Counted from the stretch's first letter, positions 33,603-43,910 are shown. The stretch: DNA of 64,000 nucleotides from an uncultured Pelagibacteraceae bacterium (GCA_902575835.1 CACGSX010000001.1:210065-274064); one strand, 5' to 3'. Translations and numbers: made by a program. Notes: a model not told the origin generated them from the letters alone.

Positions 33603-34282
33603 TGATAAATAATAATGAAAAAGGTTTTGCGCTAGTTCTTTCATTAGTCTTGATGCTAGTAATGTCATTAATGGGTGGTGCTCTTATTGTAATTTCTGCT
33701 GGAGACCATCAAGGCAACAATCGAAGTGATGAATATCAACAAACCTTTTATGTTGCAGAAACAGCACTTCTTGAAGGAGAGAGATATGTGCTCAATCAAT
33801 CTTTAGGACCTTGGAATATAAGCAATCATCAAAGGGATATGAGCAAAAGAAATCTTCCTAACAATACATTGAGTTTTCCAACTAATATGACCCAAAAAAA
33901 CTATAATTCCAAATCTATGAGCTCAGATAATTACCTATCACAATCAGATACTTGTTATAATTCTTTTCAAGTAAACAAAAAAAACTACAAAGTCGTTGTT
34001 GCTGAAAGTTGGAACTTTGGGGTAATACTGGATGACAGTTTAGGTTCAAAAACTATTCCCAAGAGTGAGATCGATAAATTGAAGAAATTTTACTATCAAT
34101 ATTTTATCGAGCAGGTAGGCTCTGCTCCATTTAAAGGCACAGGAATAAGCGTAAAAAAACAAGCTGGAAATACAGGAAGTGATGGTATTGCTTACAGAGT
34201 TTATGGATGCGGTATCAAAAAAGAGAAAGATGATATAAATTTAGTAGTAGCACTTGAAAGTGTAATTGTTTTACCGAAATAA
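33602..34282 (+). CDS. pilX: PilX-type minor pilin
   Basis: 226 residues. Leader MINNNEKG then FALVLSLVLMLVMSLMGGAL without Glu5, which is typical of PilX/GspK-like subunits. SDEYQQTFYVAETALLEGERYV is the conserved helix (usually AFxAAEAAL). The rest is beta-rich with Cys at SDTCYNSF and YGCGIKK. It sits after pilW and before an unknown plus pilY1, the standard pilus tip-complex order. Confidence 0.85.
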   Translation: MINNNEKGFALVLSLVLMLVMSLMGGALIVISAGDHQGNNRSDEYQQTFYVAETALLEGERYVLNQSLGPWNISNHQRDMSKRNLPNNTLSFPTNMTQKNYNSKSMSSDNYLSQSDTCYNSFQVNKKNYKVVVAESWNFGVILDDSLGSKTIPKSEIDKLKKFYYQYFIEQVGSAPFKGTGISVKKQAGNTGSDGIAYRVYGCGIKKEKDDINLVVALESVIVLPK

Positions 34283-34340
34283 ATATGGCAAATTTGTTTA
34301 TAAATAAAAAATATTTTAATGTAATAAGTAAAATTATTTT

Positions 34341-34874
34341 ATGAAAATATTAATAAAATCTTTCATCATTATAATCTTGTCTATAGTCAGCTCATATTCT
34401 GCATGTGATTTAAAAGCTCAATTTGGTGAAAAAAAAGAAGTTTTTGAAAAACGTGAGATAACTGGAAGACCATTTCCATTAGAATATCCAGAATTAGATG
34501 TTTATCCAGTATTAGCAGATGATATTTGTCCAAATCAAAGATTAAAAGATGTTGGTATCGAGTATAGATTTTTAAACGATGAGTTAATTGCAATTAATTT
34601 TGTTGCGCTCAATGATGATAGAAATTTAGTTTCAGAAAAACTAACTTTAATGAATTATGTAAAAAATAATTATAAAAAATTTGATACTGGTAAAAACCCT
34701 AACTCATATGAAGGCATTGAAGTAATTGAGAAAACGAATTTATTTGTGGTTTACCAAAGAATAACTGGTGATGATGGAATTAAAAATGAGCAGATTTATT
34801 TATCAACTCCTAAATTAGATGAAAAGTTATCTAAATTTTATGAAGAAAAAGAAATGGAGATGCCAAAAAATTAA
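34341..34874 (+). CDS. Secreted protein of unknown function upstream of pilY1
   Basis: 177 residues. A signal peptide (about residues 1-20, IVSSYSA) is followed by a Cys and a beta-rich domain (LEYPELDVYPVLADDICPNQRLKDVGIEYRF). Two cysteines, near residues 21 and 63, may pair. No known domain recognised. The gene follows pilX after 58 bases and ends in a one-base overlap with pilY1, so it is probably a dedicated periplasmic or tip component. The charged C-terminus is likely disordered. Confidence 0.7.
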   Translation: MKILIKSFIIIILSIVSSYSACDLKAQFGEKKEVFEKREITGRPFPLEYPELDVYPVLADDICPNQRLKDVGIEYRFLNDELIAINFVALNDDRNLVSEKLTLMNYVKNNYKKFDTGKNPNSYEGIEVIEKTNLFVVYQRITGDDGIKNEQIYLSTPKLDEKLSKFYEEKEMEMPKN

Positions 34875-37800
34875 TGATGAAATTAAAAAAATTAATATTT
34901 AGTTTTTTATTTGTATTCTTAACTACAGAAAATTTATTCGCTAAGGCTTTACCACCAGGTACTGGAATTGGAGATGTGCCAGCAAATGTTTTAATCTTAC
35001 TTGATAAATCTGGAAGTATGGGTTGGCGTATGAGCGGAGGATTAGCAAGTATGAGATATCCTTACGATGCAGATGCAGATAGCAGTGGTAACATACTTGT
35101 TTCTCAATACAACAGGGATGGAGTAAAAAAATTTTTATATGATACAGCCTCAATGGATACTGGTTTCGGATATAGAGGAGTTTCTGGAAAAGGAAATGCT
35201 AGATACGAAGGTAACAGTAACTGCAGAACATCATATTCATACAGTGGAGAAACTTATAACGGTATTTATTACACGACGGCATATTATGAGAGATCGGTTG
35301 TAGCAATCAGAACAAGCGATGGAAGATGTATGGCGAAGTATTATTTGGGTGGATACACTTACAATATGACAATTAATCCAAGCACAGGTATGTTATATGT
35401 CGGGCATAGTAATGGATTTAAAGCCATAAACTTAAATAATAACCAACAATATAACTGCAACGTACAAACTAATTTAAGATATAGCTACGGAACTAAGGTG
35501 ATGGGTAACTATATTTATTATTACCGATATAATCGTATTTATAGAGCTCAACTATCTTCTGGATCTGGCGGTAATTGCCCTTATTACAATAGCAATACAA
35601 GTTTTTATTTTCCAGAAGGTAATTATGTCGGATTGGAGAGAGATCCAAATAATTCAAATGTTTTATTTACCCTATCATGGAACCAAAGCAGATTAAAAAA
35701 AATCACAGTAAATGCTTCAGGTAATGGTGCAACTACGAACTGGACAAAAGGAAGAAGAAGTAAATCAGCGTCAAATTCAAGTAATTTATATTTTTATTAT
35801 CCTTGGGGTTTAGGTTGGGATGAAAGTAATAATAGGCTTTTAGGTGCAAATCTAAACAATGGACAAGTTCATGTGCTAGATAATAATGGTGGCTGGATTA
35901 AATCTATAGGTGGTGCTCCAAAAACAAGGATGCAAGCTGCTTATGAAGCTATAGAAGCAATAGTTAAAGATTCATCATTAACTTCAGGAGTAGATTTTGG
36001 TTTTGCTTACTGGTCTGCGGGTGCATCTGGATTTACAAGATGGCACGGAAACCATAAAACAGGTCAGGGTTATGCTAGACCGTGCACTTATTACAACTGT
36101 CTGAAAGTCCCAATATATAAAGGAGGAGCTGCTCAAATTGCAAAAATGATACGAACTGTCAATCCAGGTGGAGGGACACACTTAGATTCTGCAATGAGAA
36201 TTGCATCAAGGTACTATAAAAACAGTACTTTTTCACCAATTGATAAAAATTCACCATGTCAAAATTCTTATGTAATTCTGATCGGAGACGGAGATTGGTT
36301 TAGTCATACACATAAAAGAGGACTAAAAATTGTTAAAGATATTTATAATAATAATAAAATTAAAACTTTTGCAATAGCTTTTGGTACTGGAATTAGTTCA
36401 AGGGGATATAGATATTTTGAAGATGTTGCAAAAACAGGTGGAACAGAAAAAGCTATTATTGCTACAACTGGCGCAGCATTGACTGCTCAACTTAAACAAA
36501 AAATTGGTGAAATAATTGCAGAAAAACTTTCATTTACGGCACCTGCTATTACTGCAACTATTCAAGATGGTGGTTCTTTGTATCAAGCTCAATTTGATTA
36601 CCAACAAAATAAAGAATGGATTGGAACTTTAACAAGGACAAAAGTTAATCCAGATGGAAGCATTGATGAAAAAGATGCTGGCAATTGGTCAGCTGCTGAG
36701 AAAGTTCCAGCTCCAGGATCAAGAAAAATATGGAGTGTAATTCCAGGTACAGACTATAAAGCTGACTATAATAACTTTAGAGATACTTATGCTACTGAGA
36801 TTGGAAATGTTATGGCATTATACGAAAATGACATAATAGACTATCACAGAAAAACTGATACAGCGAGTGGATCGAGTTTGCTAAGAAGATGTGCAAACTC
36901 AGCAGGAGTTCTGGATGGAACAGACGATGACTTAAAAGGATTAATTAATTTTGTTAGAGGAACCGATTATTTTGATTATGATGGAGATTGTAATCTTACA
37001 GAAAAAAGAACTAAAAGTGGAAAAAATATTTATCTAGGAGATATTTATCACTCACAATTACTTGTTGTTGGAGCGCCTTCAGCTGATTCAGAATTTACAA
37101 ATACCAATCAGGAAGCATATTTTAGAAAAGTTAATGGATATGACGCATGGAAAAATTCTTTAAGTGCGAGGGATCCTGTAATTTATGCTGGTTCTAATAG
37201 CGGAGTTCTTCATGCTTTTGATGCAGGATCAGGAAAAGAAATTTGGGGATTTGTACCGCCATTAGTTGCTCCATATTTACCTTTGACGATGAATAATAAT
37301 CTTAATTTACCAAAAGGTGGTGGATCGAATGCAATATTTGGAGTTGATGGGTCTATAGTTGCGCATGACATGTACTTTAGAAGTCCATTAGATACATCGA
37401 AGAAATGGCATACTATTCTTTTTGTTCCATATGGTAGAGGGGGAGCCGGAATGAGTGTGTTAGATGTTACAAATCCAAACAAACCTTTACACTTATGGTC
37501 AATTTTCAATGATAAAATTAATAATAGAGTTTACAGAGTGGATCATAATCAAGTTATTTATAATTATGATTATATTTCCAATTCTTATTCACTTGCATCA
37601 TTTCAAGAATCTCAAGATGTAACAGATAATTACAATGGTGGAGGAACAAAATTAGCTTGTAATTCATCTTTAACTACAAATTGTTATAAAAGCAAAAATT
37701 GGACATTCCCTGTTCAAGGTATTACAAAAAAAGATTTATCAGTTATTTATAATGGAAACAATTATACAAATTTTTCTGTATCAACAAACTCAAGTAACGA

Positions 37801-39052
37801 TACTGTAATTACATTTGGAACTGAGATGACTTATGCTGCAGATCCAGATGTTCCAGATGAAACATCAAGTTTGGGTGTATTTATTAAACCAGGCGCTAAA
37901 GCAACAGGAGTTCAAACTCATCCTGAATATGATTATAGTCAATTAGGTGAAACTTGGTCTGATCCAAGAATATTTAGAATACCAAATACTGGTGCTGGTG
38001 ATACAAATATACTCGATGACGTTTATGTTGCGGTAATGGGAGGAGGATTTGGAACTCAATTTGAGGGCGTTGGTTCAAACTTAACACTTATAAATTTAGA
38101 AGATTTTTCAAATCCAGGAAGTTTATATAAGAGAATACAAATAGAAGACTCAGCTGCTAGTGATATTATTAACTCAGTTCCATCTTCAGTGGTTTTAGTG
38201 ACACCTGATACATCAATTGGAATAAATTACTCAGGTGGTTTAGTTTATGTTAGCGACTTAGAGGGAAAAATTACAAAAGTAAATTTAACAAATATGAGTG
38301 ATGACAATAGTGGAAATTCAATCAAAATATTTGATAATACAACTTTATTTAACGCAGGTTCATCAAAAGCAAATGGAAGATATATGTATCACGCAATGGA
38401 TGCTACTATTGGTCAAACTACAAATTCTTTTTGGTTATTTGCTGGAACAGGGGATTATGAGAGAATAAATGATACTACCTCAGGTGTTCAAAACTTCATG
38501 ATTGGAATTAAAGATGTTGATTATCCGTATTACAAGGAAATTGCTACGCCAGCTAAGGCAGACACCATAACGGAATGTAAAAATACAACTGATGACACAA
38601 CAGGCGCTAAGTGTCCTGAGAATGCTGACAAAGGTTGGTATATAAATTTAAAAGATTTTGCAAAAGTTACTGCTGAACCAACTGTGTTCCAAGGCCAAGT
38701 TTACTTCCCAGTATATGAACCTACTAAATCAGTAAATAAGTGTAGTTTAGGTGATGCATACATTTGTGGGGTTGATGACGAGTGCGGAACAAACAATTCA
38801 TCACAACTAAATCAAGAAATGGGCAAAAGTAATAAATGTGCATGGGTTGGACAAGGTGTGCTATCAAAAATTGTAACTTTTGGAGATACATTATTTGCAA
38901 ATATTGCGGGTAAAGTTGACTGTACCAAAATTAAAGATGCTAAGAAACGAAAAGAATGTGAAGATGGTTCGAAAAAAGATTTAATTAATATAAAAGCTGG
39001 TTCAGGACAAGTCTCTGGATATAGAAGTTCTTGGAGACAAAATAATTATTAA
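34874..39052 (+). CDS. pilY1: PilY1-like pilus tip adhesin with split VWA domain
   Basis: 1392 residues, with a signal peptide (about 1-24). VWA domain begins VLILLDKSGSMG: MIDAS Asp44, Ser46, Ser48; Thr435 in GGGTHLDSAM and Asp472 in LIGDGDW complete the site. Between them, residues about 55-350 are an inserted region with propeller-like repeats (SGNILVSQYN, STGMLYVGHSN, NSNVLFTLSWN, NNRLLGANLNNGQVHVLD). The C-terminal half (from about 700) is PilY1-like, with VIYAGSNSGVLHAFDAGSGK and DYDGDCN, a possible calcium loop. Tip adhesins of this type work with the minor pilins encoded upstream. Confidence 0.9.
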   Translation: MMKLKKLIFSFLFVFLTTENLFAKALPPGTGIGDVPANVLILLDKSGSMGWRMSGGLASMRYPYDADADSSGNILVSQYNRDGVKKFLYDTASMDTGFGYRGVSGKGNARYEGNSNCRTSYSYSGETYNGIYYTTAYYERSVVAIRTSDGRCMAKYYLGGYTYNMTINPSTGMLYVGHSNGFKAINLNNNQQYNCNVQTNLRYSYGTKVMGNYIYYYRYNRIYRAQLSSGSGGNCPYYNSNTSFYFPEGNYVGLERDPNNSNVLFTLSWNQSRLKKITVNASGNGATTNWTKGRRSKSASNSSNLYFYYPWGLGWDESNNRLLGANLNNGQVHVLDNNGGWIKSIGGAPKTRMQAAYEAIEAIVKDSSLTSGVDFGFAYWSAGASGFTRWHGNHKTGQGYARPCTYYNCLKVPIYKGGAAQIAKMIRTVNPGGGTHLDSAMRIASRYYKNSTFSPIDKNSPCQNSYVILIGDGDWFSHTHKRGLKIVKDIYNNNKIKTFAIAFGTGISSRGYRYFEDVAKTGGTEKAIIATTGAALTAQLKQKIGEIIAEKLSFTAPAITATIQDGGSLYQAQFDYQQNKEWIGTLTRTKVNPDGSIDEKDAGNWSAAEKVPAPGSRKIWSVIPGTDYKADYNNFRDTYATEIGNVMALYENDIIDYHRKTDTASGSSLLRRCANSAGVLDGTDDDLKGLINFVRGTDYFDYDGDCNLTEKRTKSGKNIYLGDIYHSQLLVVGAPSADSEFTNTNQEAYFRKVNGYDAWKNSLSARDPVIYAGSNSGVLHAFDAGSGKEIWGFVPPLVAPYLPLTMNNNLNLPKGGGSNAIFGVDGSIVAHDMYFRSPLDTSKKWHTILFVPYGRGGAGMSVLDVTNPNKPLHLWSIFNDKINNRVYRVDHNQVIYNYDYISNSYSLASFQESQDVTDNYNGGGTKLACNSSLTTNCYKSKNWTFPVQGITKKDLSVIYNGNNYTNFSVSTNSSNDTVITFGTEMTYAADPDVPDETSSLGVFIKPGAKATGVQTHPEYDYSQLGETWSDPRIFRIPNTGAGDTNILDDVYVAVMGGGFGTQFEGVGSNLTLINLEDFSNPGSLYKRIQIEDSAASDIINSVPSSVVLVTPDTSIGINYSGGLVYVSDLEGKITKVNLTNMSDDNSGNSIKIFDNTTLFNAGSSKANGRYMYHAMDATIGQTTNSFWLFAGTGDYERINDTTSGVQNFMIGIKDVDYPYYKEIATPAKADTITECKNTTDDTTGAKCPENADKGWYINLKDFAKVTAEPTVFQGQVYFPVYEPTKSVNKCSLGDAYICGVDDECGTNNSSQLNQEMGKSNKCAWVGQGVLSKIVTFGDTLFANIAGKVDCTKIKDAKKRKECEDGSKKDLINIKAGSGQVSGYRSSWRQNNY

Positions 39053-39067
39053 TCCACATATTTAATT

Positions 39068-41086
39068 ATGAAAAAGATTTTAATAATTGTATTCTTTTTC
39101 TTTTCATTCGGCTCTTTAGGTCATGCTACTTGTCTTAAAACAGTAACAGCTGCGCTAACTGATGTGCAAACTTGTGGAGCAAGTGAAACCTTGACTGTTG
39201 AGTCAACTGGTTCAATAGTATTTAGTGGAAGTAAAGCAGTCCGTGCAAATAATGGAGTTGGTGCATCAAATACAACCGTAATCAACCATGGTTTGATAAG
39301 TGCAACGGGTGATACCATAAATATGAAAAGCGCCCCTGGAATAAATAAAATTACTAATTCAGGTACAATAAATACAGCTCAAAATGAAAATGCTAGCGGT
39401 GGCATTGCTGTTTTAGTTCAGAAAACAGATGGGACTGAGATTGTTAATAGTGGAACTATTCATGGTGGAAAATATTCTATACAAGGTCTACAAACTGACG
39501 ATATAACCATTACAAACAGTGGTACTATTTCTGCAAATGAAACAACTGGAGCTGCCATTTACCTTACCAATGGTACAAATGCAACAATAACAAACACTGG
39601 AACAATTACAAATTTAAGACATGGAATTAGACTTGGTAAATCTCATGGCTCATTAAATAATGCTACAATTATTAATTCTGGTTTAATTGCTGGCACAACT
39701 CATGACGATAGAAATTCAATATATGTTAGCGATGATGACAATATAACTTCAGGGTTTAATTTAATAACAAAAGGAGAAGGACATTATGATGGTAAAATTC
39801 TACTTAGTGATCAAAATGGAACAACCGGTGTAACATTTTTCGACTTTACTTTAGATTGTAGTATTTCAAGAGATCAGACCATAGAAATTCATGAAAAACA
39901 AAATGTGAGGGTAATCAACAATTTATGTGGGAATGATACTTATGAGATTCTAGATTCAAATTTAAATCCAGATGCAGATAATTCTGAAACAAATGGATAT
40001 TTAAGAATTTATGGTGAAGATTTAGATATTGATAGCCATAATAAAAAATATAGATCAGAAATATTTTTATCTAATTTAAACGATATTTTTAATTCGGTTT
40101 CAGAAGAAAAAAAATCTAGTGGATATTATTCTGTTAAAAAAAGAGATAATATTTATAAAAATGAATCACGTGGTGTAACCGGAGACTTTAAAATCGAAAA
40201 TGATAACTTTAAACCCTTCTTAAGTTATTCATCTCAGCAGGCAATATTTAATAATGGAGAAGCTTTAGATAGTGAAAATTTAGCCATTGGTCTAAAAAAA
40301 GAAATTGATTACGAAAAGTTTAAATTTTCTGTCGTTTCAATTTTTGGATTAATTCAAAATAAATACTTAGATCTTGAAACTGAAACAAAGCAAACAATTT
40401 CAAAAAAAAACCTAGGTCAATTTGCTGCTGTAAATTACAAAGCATCTAAAAATATAGAAATTGATGATAGTCAAAGTTTAAATATTGAAGTGGATGGTAA
40501 ATATGGTTTAAAGAGACTTCCAACTTACCTAACATCTTTTACAGATGGAGATCTTTCAGTTGATGATGCGGTAGATCAAGTATTATCAGGCGGATTTAAC
40601 GTTGAATATTCAAAATCTTTTGAGAATGGTTTTGTTCTTAAACCATATACAGGGCTAGCTTTAAATCAAACTTTGAATGAAAAAATTGACATTGTTGCAG
40701 ATGGTGAAAAAAAAGACATGGCCCATTATATGGATGAGGATTTAGCGGTAAAAGCTGGTTTAAATATCAGCAAAAATACTGATAATTTTGGCCTAAACCT
40801 TAATCTTGAATTTAATGAACAAAATGGACTTAAAGACAGCCAAGTAAGTATTTCATTAACTAAAGTAATTCAAAATAATATTAGCAAAAAAATAGAAGGC
40901 CTACCTATTGATCCAGAACTAGAAAAATTATTTGATCAATTACAATTAGCTAGAGAGAATGAGAGATTAGCCGAGATAACCGGTAGAGCAGTTGAGGAGA
41001 ATAGAATAATGAAAGAAATGATTATTCAACTAATCAAAGAAAACAATAAGCTCAAAACAGAGAGAAATCTTTTACTAAAAAATTGA
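39068..41086 (+). CDS. Autotransporter-like surface protein with NSGTI repeats and C-terminal coiled coil
   Basis: 672 residues. Signal peptide (about 1-20, ending LGHA), then about residues 60-240 with repeats such as KITNSGTIN, EIVNSGTIHG, TITNSGTIS and TITNTGTIT, each marking a turn of a beta-helix. Residues about 370-600 resemble an outer membrane barrel (alternating strands such as FKPFLSYSSQQ, FGLNLNLEFNEQ, SQVSISLTKVIQ). After the barrel comes an unusual helical tail of about 65 residues (ELEKLFDQLQLARENERLAE then EMIIQLIKENNKLKTERN), predicted coiled coil. It follows pilY1 by 15 bases and is probably in the same operon. Confidence 0.75.
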   Translation: MKKILIIVFFFFSFGSLGHATCLKTVTAALTDVQTCGASETLTVESTGSIVFSGSKAVRANNGVGASNTTVINHGLISATGDTINMKSAPGINKITNSGTINTAQNENASGGIAVLVQKTDGTEIVNSGTIHGGKYSIQGLQTDDITITNSGTISANETTGAAIYLTNGTNATITNTGTITNLRHGIRLGKSHGSLNNATIINSGLIAGTTHDDRNSIYVSDDDNITSGFNLITKGEGHYDGKILLSDQNGTTGVTFFDFTLDCSISRDQTIEIHEKQNVRVINNLCGNDTYEILDSNLNPDADNSETNGYLRIYGEDLDIDSHNKKYRSEIFLSNLNDIFNSVSEEKKSSGYYSVKKRDNIYKNESRGVTGDFKIENDNFKPFLSYSSQQAIFNNGEALDSENLAIGLKKEIDYEKFKFSVVSIFGLIQNKYLDLETETKQTISKKNLGQFAAVNYKASKNIEIDDSQSLNIEVDGKYGLKRLPTYLTSFTDGDLSVDDAVDQVLSGGFNVEYSKSFENGFVLKPYTGLALNQTLNEKIDIVADGEKKDMAHYMDEDLAVKAGLNISKNTDNFGLNLNLEFNEQNGLKDSQVSISLTKVIQNNISKKIEGLPIDPELEKLFDQLQLARENERLAEITGRAVEENRIMKEMIIQLIKENNKLKTERNLLLKN

Positions 41087-42970
41087 TTTTAAAGATTTAA
41101 TTATATTAAAATTTGTATTTGAATATTTATTGATCTCAAATGCTTTAAAAAATTTAAAATATTTATTTTTTTGAAGCTCAGGAAGCTTTAAATAAATTTG
41201 TTGAATTGTATCAGATTTTAATATCTTAAATTTTTTTCTTTTTCCAAATAAAATTAAATACAAATAAAATTTCATAATATTTTTGCTGTTTAAATTGAAA
41301 AAAAAATTAATTAATAAAAATAAAAACAAAGGTATAAATATCCAAATGTATATTTTAGAAAAGTTAAGATTTAACAAATCTTTAATAAAATTTTTTCGTT
41401 CATTATCATCATATGACAATAAATGCTTCGTCCATACAAAATCAGCATAATTAAAGTAATAACTCATTTTTTTAAAAAAGTTAGATGAAAACAAACTATT
41501 AGATGCGAATTGTTTATTTGAGAAAACATCATTAAGTGTGTTTCTAACATTACTATCAGGAATTGCACTGGTTGGATCAATTCTTACCCAACCTTTATCA
41601 TCTAGCCAAACTTCTGCCCAAGCATGTGTATCTTTTTGTTTAAATTTATAAAAGTCTCCTACATCATTTAATTCACCTCCATAATAACCTGTTACAATTC
41701 TACTTGGTATATTTGCAAGTCTTGCAAGGAGAACAAATGTTCCAGCATAATATTCGCAATACCCTTCTTTAAGATTAAAGAAAAAGTTTTCATAATCATT
41801 TCCAAAAAAATTTTGAGGACTTAAATTATAATAGTACGATCCATCAGAAAATTTTTTATATAACTTATTTAAAAATTCTGTCGGTGTTGAAGTATTGTTG
41901 TTTAAAACCCATTTTTGAAGTCTATTGGATATATTAGATGGAGTTTTTGTATAATAGTTTTTTAAATCCTCTCCTAAATAATAATTAGTTTCGTATCTTT
42001 TAAAACTTATTTGTTTTTTTCGATCAATTAAATCTCTGCTAACATAAATTTGATTAAAATAATCTTCTGATATTTCAATATTATTAGAGATTAATTTTGA
42101 ATTTTTTAAACTAGGAATCCACTTCTTTTTAAAAGGTTCTAAAATGATCTGATACGTTTGATTTAGTTCTTTGCCATCCTTAACTTTAAAAGATGATTTA
42201 TATTTATCAAATAAATAGTAACTTGAAGACGGTCTCCAAGATTTGTCTTCCTCCATGTAATCAAAAATTTTAACTCTAAAATAGAGCTCTCCTTTTTTAA
42301 AATTGTTATTTATAAGGGTAAAAACATCTTCATCCGAATTTGAAAACTCACTGAACGATCCAAGATTAATGCTATCTGGAATTCCAAGAGAGCTCGATGC
42401 TGGATTAAATAGTCTAAAATTTATTTCTGCACGTGGAAAAACTAGATAGAATATAATTATAAAAGGAAAAATACTTAATCCAAATCCTAAATATTTAAAA
42501 ATGTTTTTTATATTGAAGTCCAACAATTCCTTTTGCTGAATTAGATACATATTTATTATGACCAGTATTACGATAGTAAAACTTAATATAGTGCTTAATA
42601 TATCTTGGCCTTTAATAAGGCTCGCAACAGATATAATTAAACAAATCAAGCTGAATGAAAGTTTGTTATCTTTATTTTTTAATTCTGAAAACTTCATGAT
42701 CAATAATATTGCTAAACAGTTTAGGAAAAATTCTTCAGAAAATACATACTGATTAAAAATAAGCTGAATATAAATCGCGCCTATTGCAATAATACCTAAG
42801 ATTAAACTTTTCAATTTAATCTTAATTTGGAAAAATAGAAGATTGAAAATAAATATAACAAACCAAAATAATTTATTATTTAATGTTAAATCTGCTGATA
42901 GAGATAAAGTACACAAAATTAAAAGCAGAAAAGTAAATACTGATAAATTATAATTCTTAATTTTTAACAT
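41075..42970 (-). CDS. TgpA-like membrane transglutaminase
   Basis: 631 residues. About six N-terminal membrane helices (residues 10-180, DUF3488 type), a periplasmic transglutaminase-like core with catalytic Cys405 (KEGYCEYYAG), His449 (DTHAWAEVW) and Asp465 (RIDPTSA), then a helix (IWIFIPLFLFLLINFFF) and a short cytoplasmic tail. The triad is complete. TgpA-type proteins occur with DUF58 and MoxR genes, as here. Substrate unknown. The end overlaps the convergent autotransporter gene by 12 bases; the start overlaps the DUF58 stop by 14. Confidence 0.88.
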   Translation of the reverse strand: MLKIKNYNLSVFTFLLLILCTLSLSADLTLNNKLFWFVIFIFNLLFFQIKIKLKSLILGIIAIGAIYIQLIFNQYVFSEEFFLNCLAILLIMKFSELKNKDNKLSFSLICLIISVASLIKGQDILSTILSFTIVILVIINMYLIQQKELLDFNIKNIFKYLGFGLSIFPFIIIFYLVFPRAEINFRLFNPASSSLGIPDSINLGSFSEFSNSDEDVFTLINNNFKKGELYFRVKIFDYMEEDKSWRPSSSYYLFDKYKSSFKVKDGKELNQTYQIILEPFKKKWIPSLKNSKLISNNIEISEDYFNQIYVSRDLIDRKKQISFKRYETNYYLGEDLKNYYTKTPSNISNRLQKWVLNNNTSTPTEFLNKLYKKFSDGSYYYNLSPQNFFGNDYENFFFNLKEGYCEYYAGTFVLLARLANIPSRIVTGYYGGELNDVGDFYKFKQKDTHAWAEVWLDDKGWVRIDPTSAIPDSNVRNTLNDVFSNKQFASNSLFSSNFFKKMSYYFNYADFVWTKHLLSYDDNERKNFIKDLLNLNFSKIYIWIFIPLFLFLLINFFFNLNSKNIMKFYLYLILFGKRKKFKILKSDTIQQIYLKLPELQKNKYFKFFKAFEINKYSNTNFNIIKSLKSIF

Positions 42971-43910
42971 TGGCTAAATATTTTAATATTCGATTTAAAG
43001 ATTGATTGTTATCGTTTAGATATAACTCTTTTTCTCTATGTTTTACTTTTAAGTTTAATTTTTTTTCATAACAATAATTAACTATGTAAGATGAATAACT
43101 AAGTAATTTTTCAAATTCAATATGAGGATATTTGTCTAAATCTAAAATTAGATTTGACAATTTTTCAGTATCACTGAAAGTTTTTACATATCTTTTGTCA
43201 CTAATTATAGATTTTTTCCATGCAATTTTAGAAAAATTATCTCCATTTTTAAATTCATCAATTCCATCGAATTCATCTGCATTAATGATATTAATTATTT
43301 TAAATTCTCTTAATAAATCGTCGCTTGGAAGAACTTTTTTTGGATAAATAATTATTTCACTCTTTGGATTAAAAATAACTTTAGTTCGCATCACTCCAAA
43401 AGGATAAATGGATGTAAGTATTATTGGATTAAAATATGATTTGCCTCTAAGATTATTTTTATACTCTATTTTAAAAAAATTAATTCTGTCATTAAAATTA
43501 TAATTACCAACGTTTTTTTTATTGTATTCTATATCAATATTAATTTTTTTTTCTTTTGATGAATTTAAGATTTGAAAACTAATTGAATTTATAGTTTCTG
43601 CTTCAACTAAATACTCGTCTTTGCATATAAAATCGAGTTTACTTATATTTTGGTGTGAAATAAATATTGATATAAAAAAAACAAAGAAAATTACTATTGA
43701 AATTAACAGTCCTGAATTATTTTCATAAAAAACTGAGATTAAAAAGCAAAAAAAAATAAATAAGCCTAAGCCTAAACCATTAAGGTTGGGATAAATATAA
43801 ATTTTTGCATCTTTTTTAAAATTAATGAAACTTTTGAAATTAAACCTAAAAGTCTGGATTGGACTTCCATTATCCAATATTAATTTTTTCAAGGATTTCT
43901 TTATTAACAT
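42957..43910 (-). CDS. DUF58 domain protein
   Basis: 317 residues. Two membrane helices (about residues 45-90, LFIFFCFLISVFYENNSGLL) precede a cytoplasmic or periplasmic DUF58 segment with GDNFSKIAWKKSIISDKRYVK near residue 230, the family hallmark (usually GDxxRxIxWxxxAR). DUF58 proteins contain a degenerate VWA-like fold and are partners of MoxR ATPases. The N-terminal 41 bases overlap moxR, so a later start is possible, although no ATG gives a better leader. Confidence 0.85.
   Translation of the reverse strand: MLIKKSLKKLILDNGSPIQTFRFNFKSFINFKKDAKIYIYPNLNGLGLGLFIFFCFLISVFYENNSGLLISIVIFFVFFISIFISHQNISKLDFICKDEYLVEAETINSISFQILNSSKEKKINIDIEYNKKNVGNYNFNDRINFFKIEYKNNLRGKSYFNPIILTSIYPFGVMRTKVIFNPKSEIIIYPKKVLPSDDLLREFKIINIINADEFDGIDEFKNGDNFSKIAWKKSIISDKRYVKTFSDTEKLSNLILDLDKYPHIEFEKLLSYSSYIVNYCYEKKLNLKVKHREKELYLNDNNQSLNRILKYLANVKN

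Noticed and set aside
39121..41086. NSGTI-type repeats as DNA tandem repeats or CRISPR-like arrays
   Set aside because: The repeat is at protein level only; codons vary and spacing is irregular, fitting a beta-helix, not repeat units of constant length.
42957..43910. Frameshift or misassembly suggested by the 41-base overlap of moxR and DUF58
   Set aside because: Both proteins have complete family motifs and normal lengths; overlaps are common in this genome and a later DUF58 start may exist.
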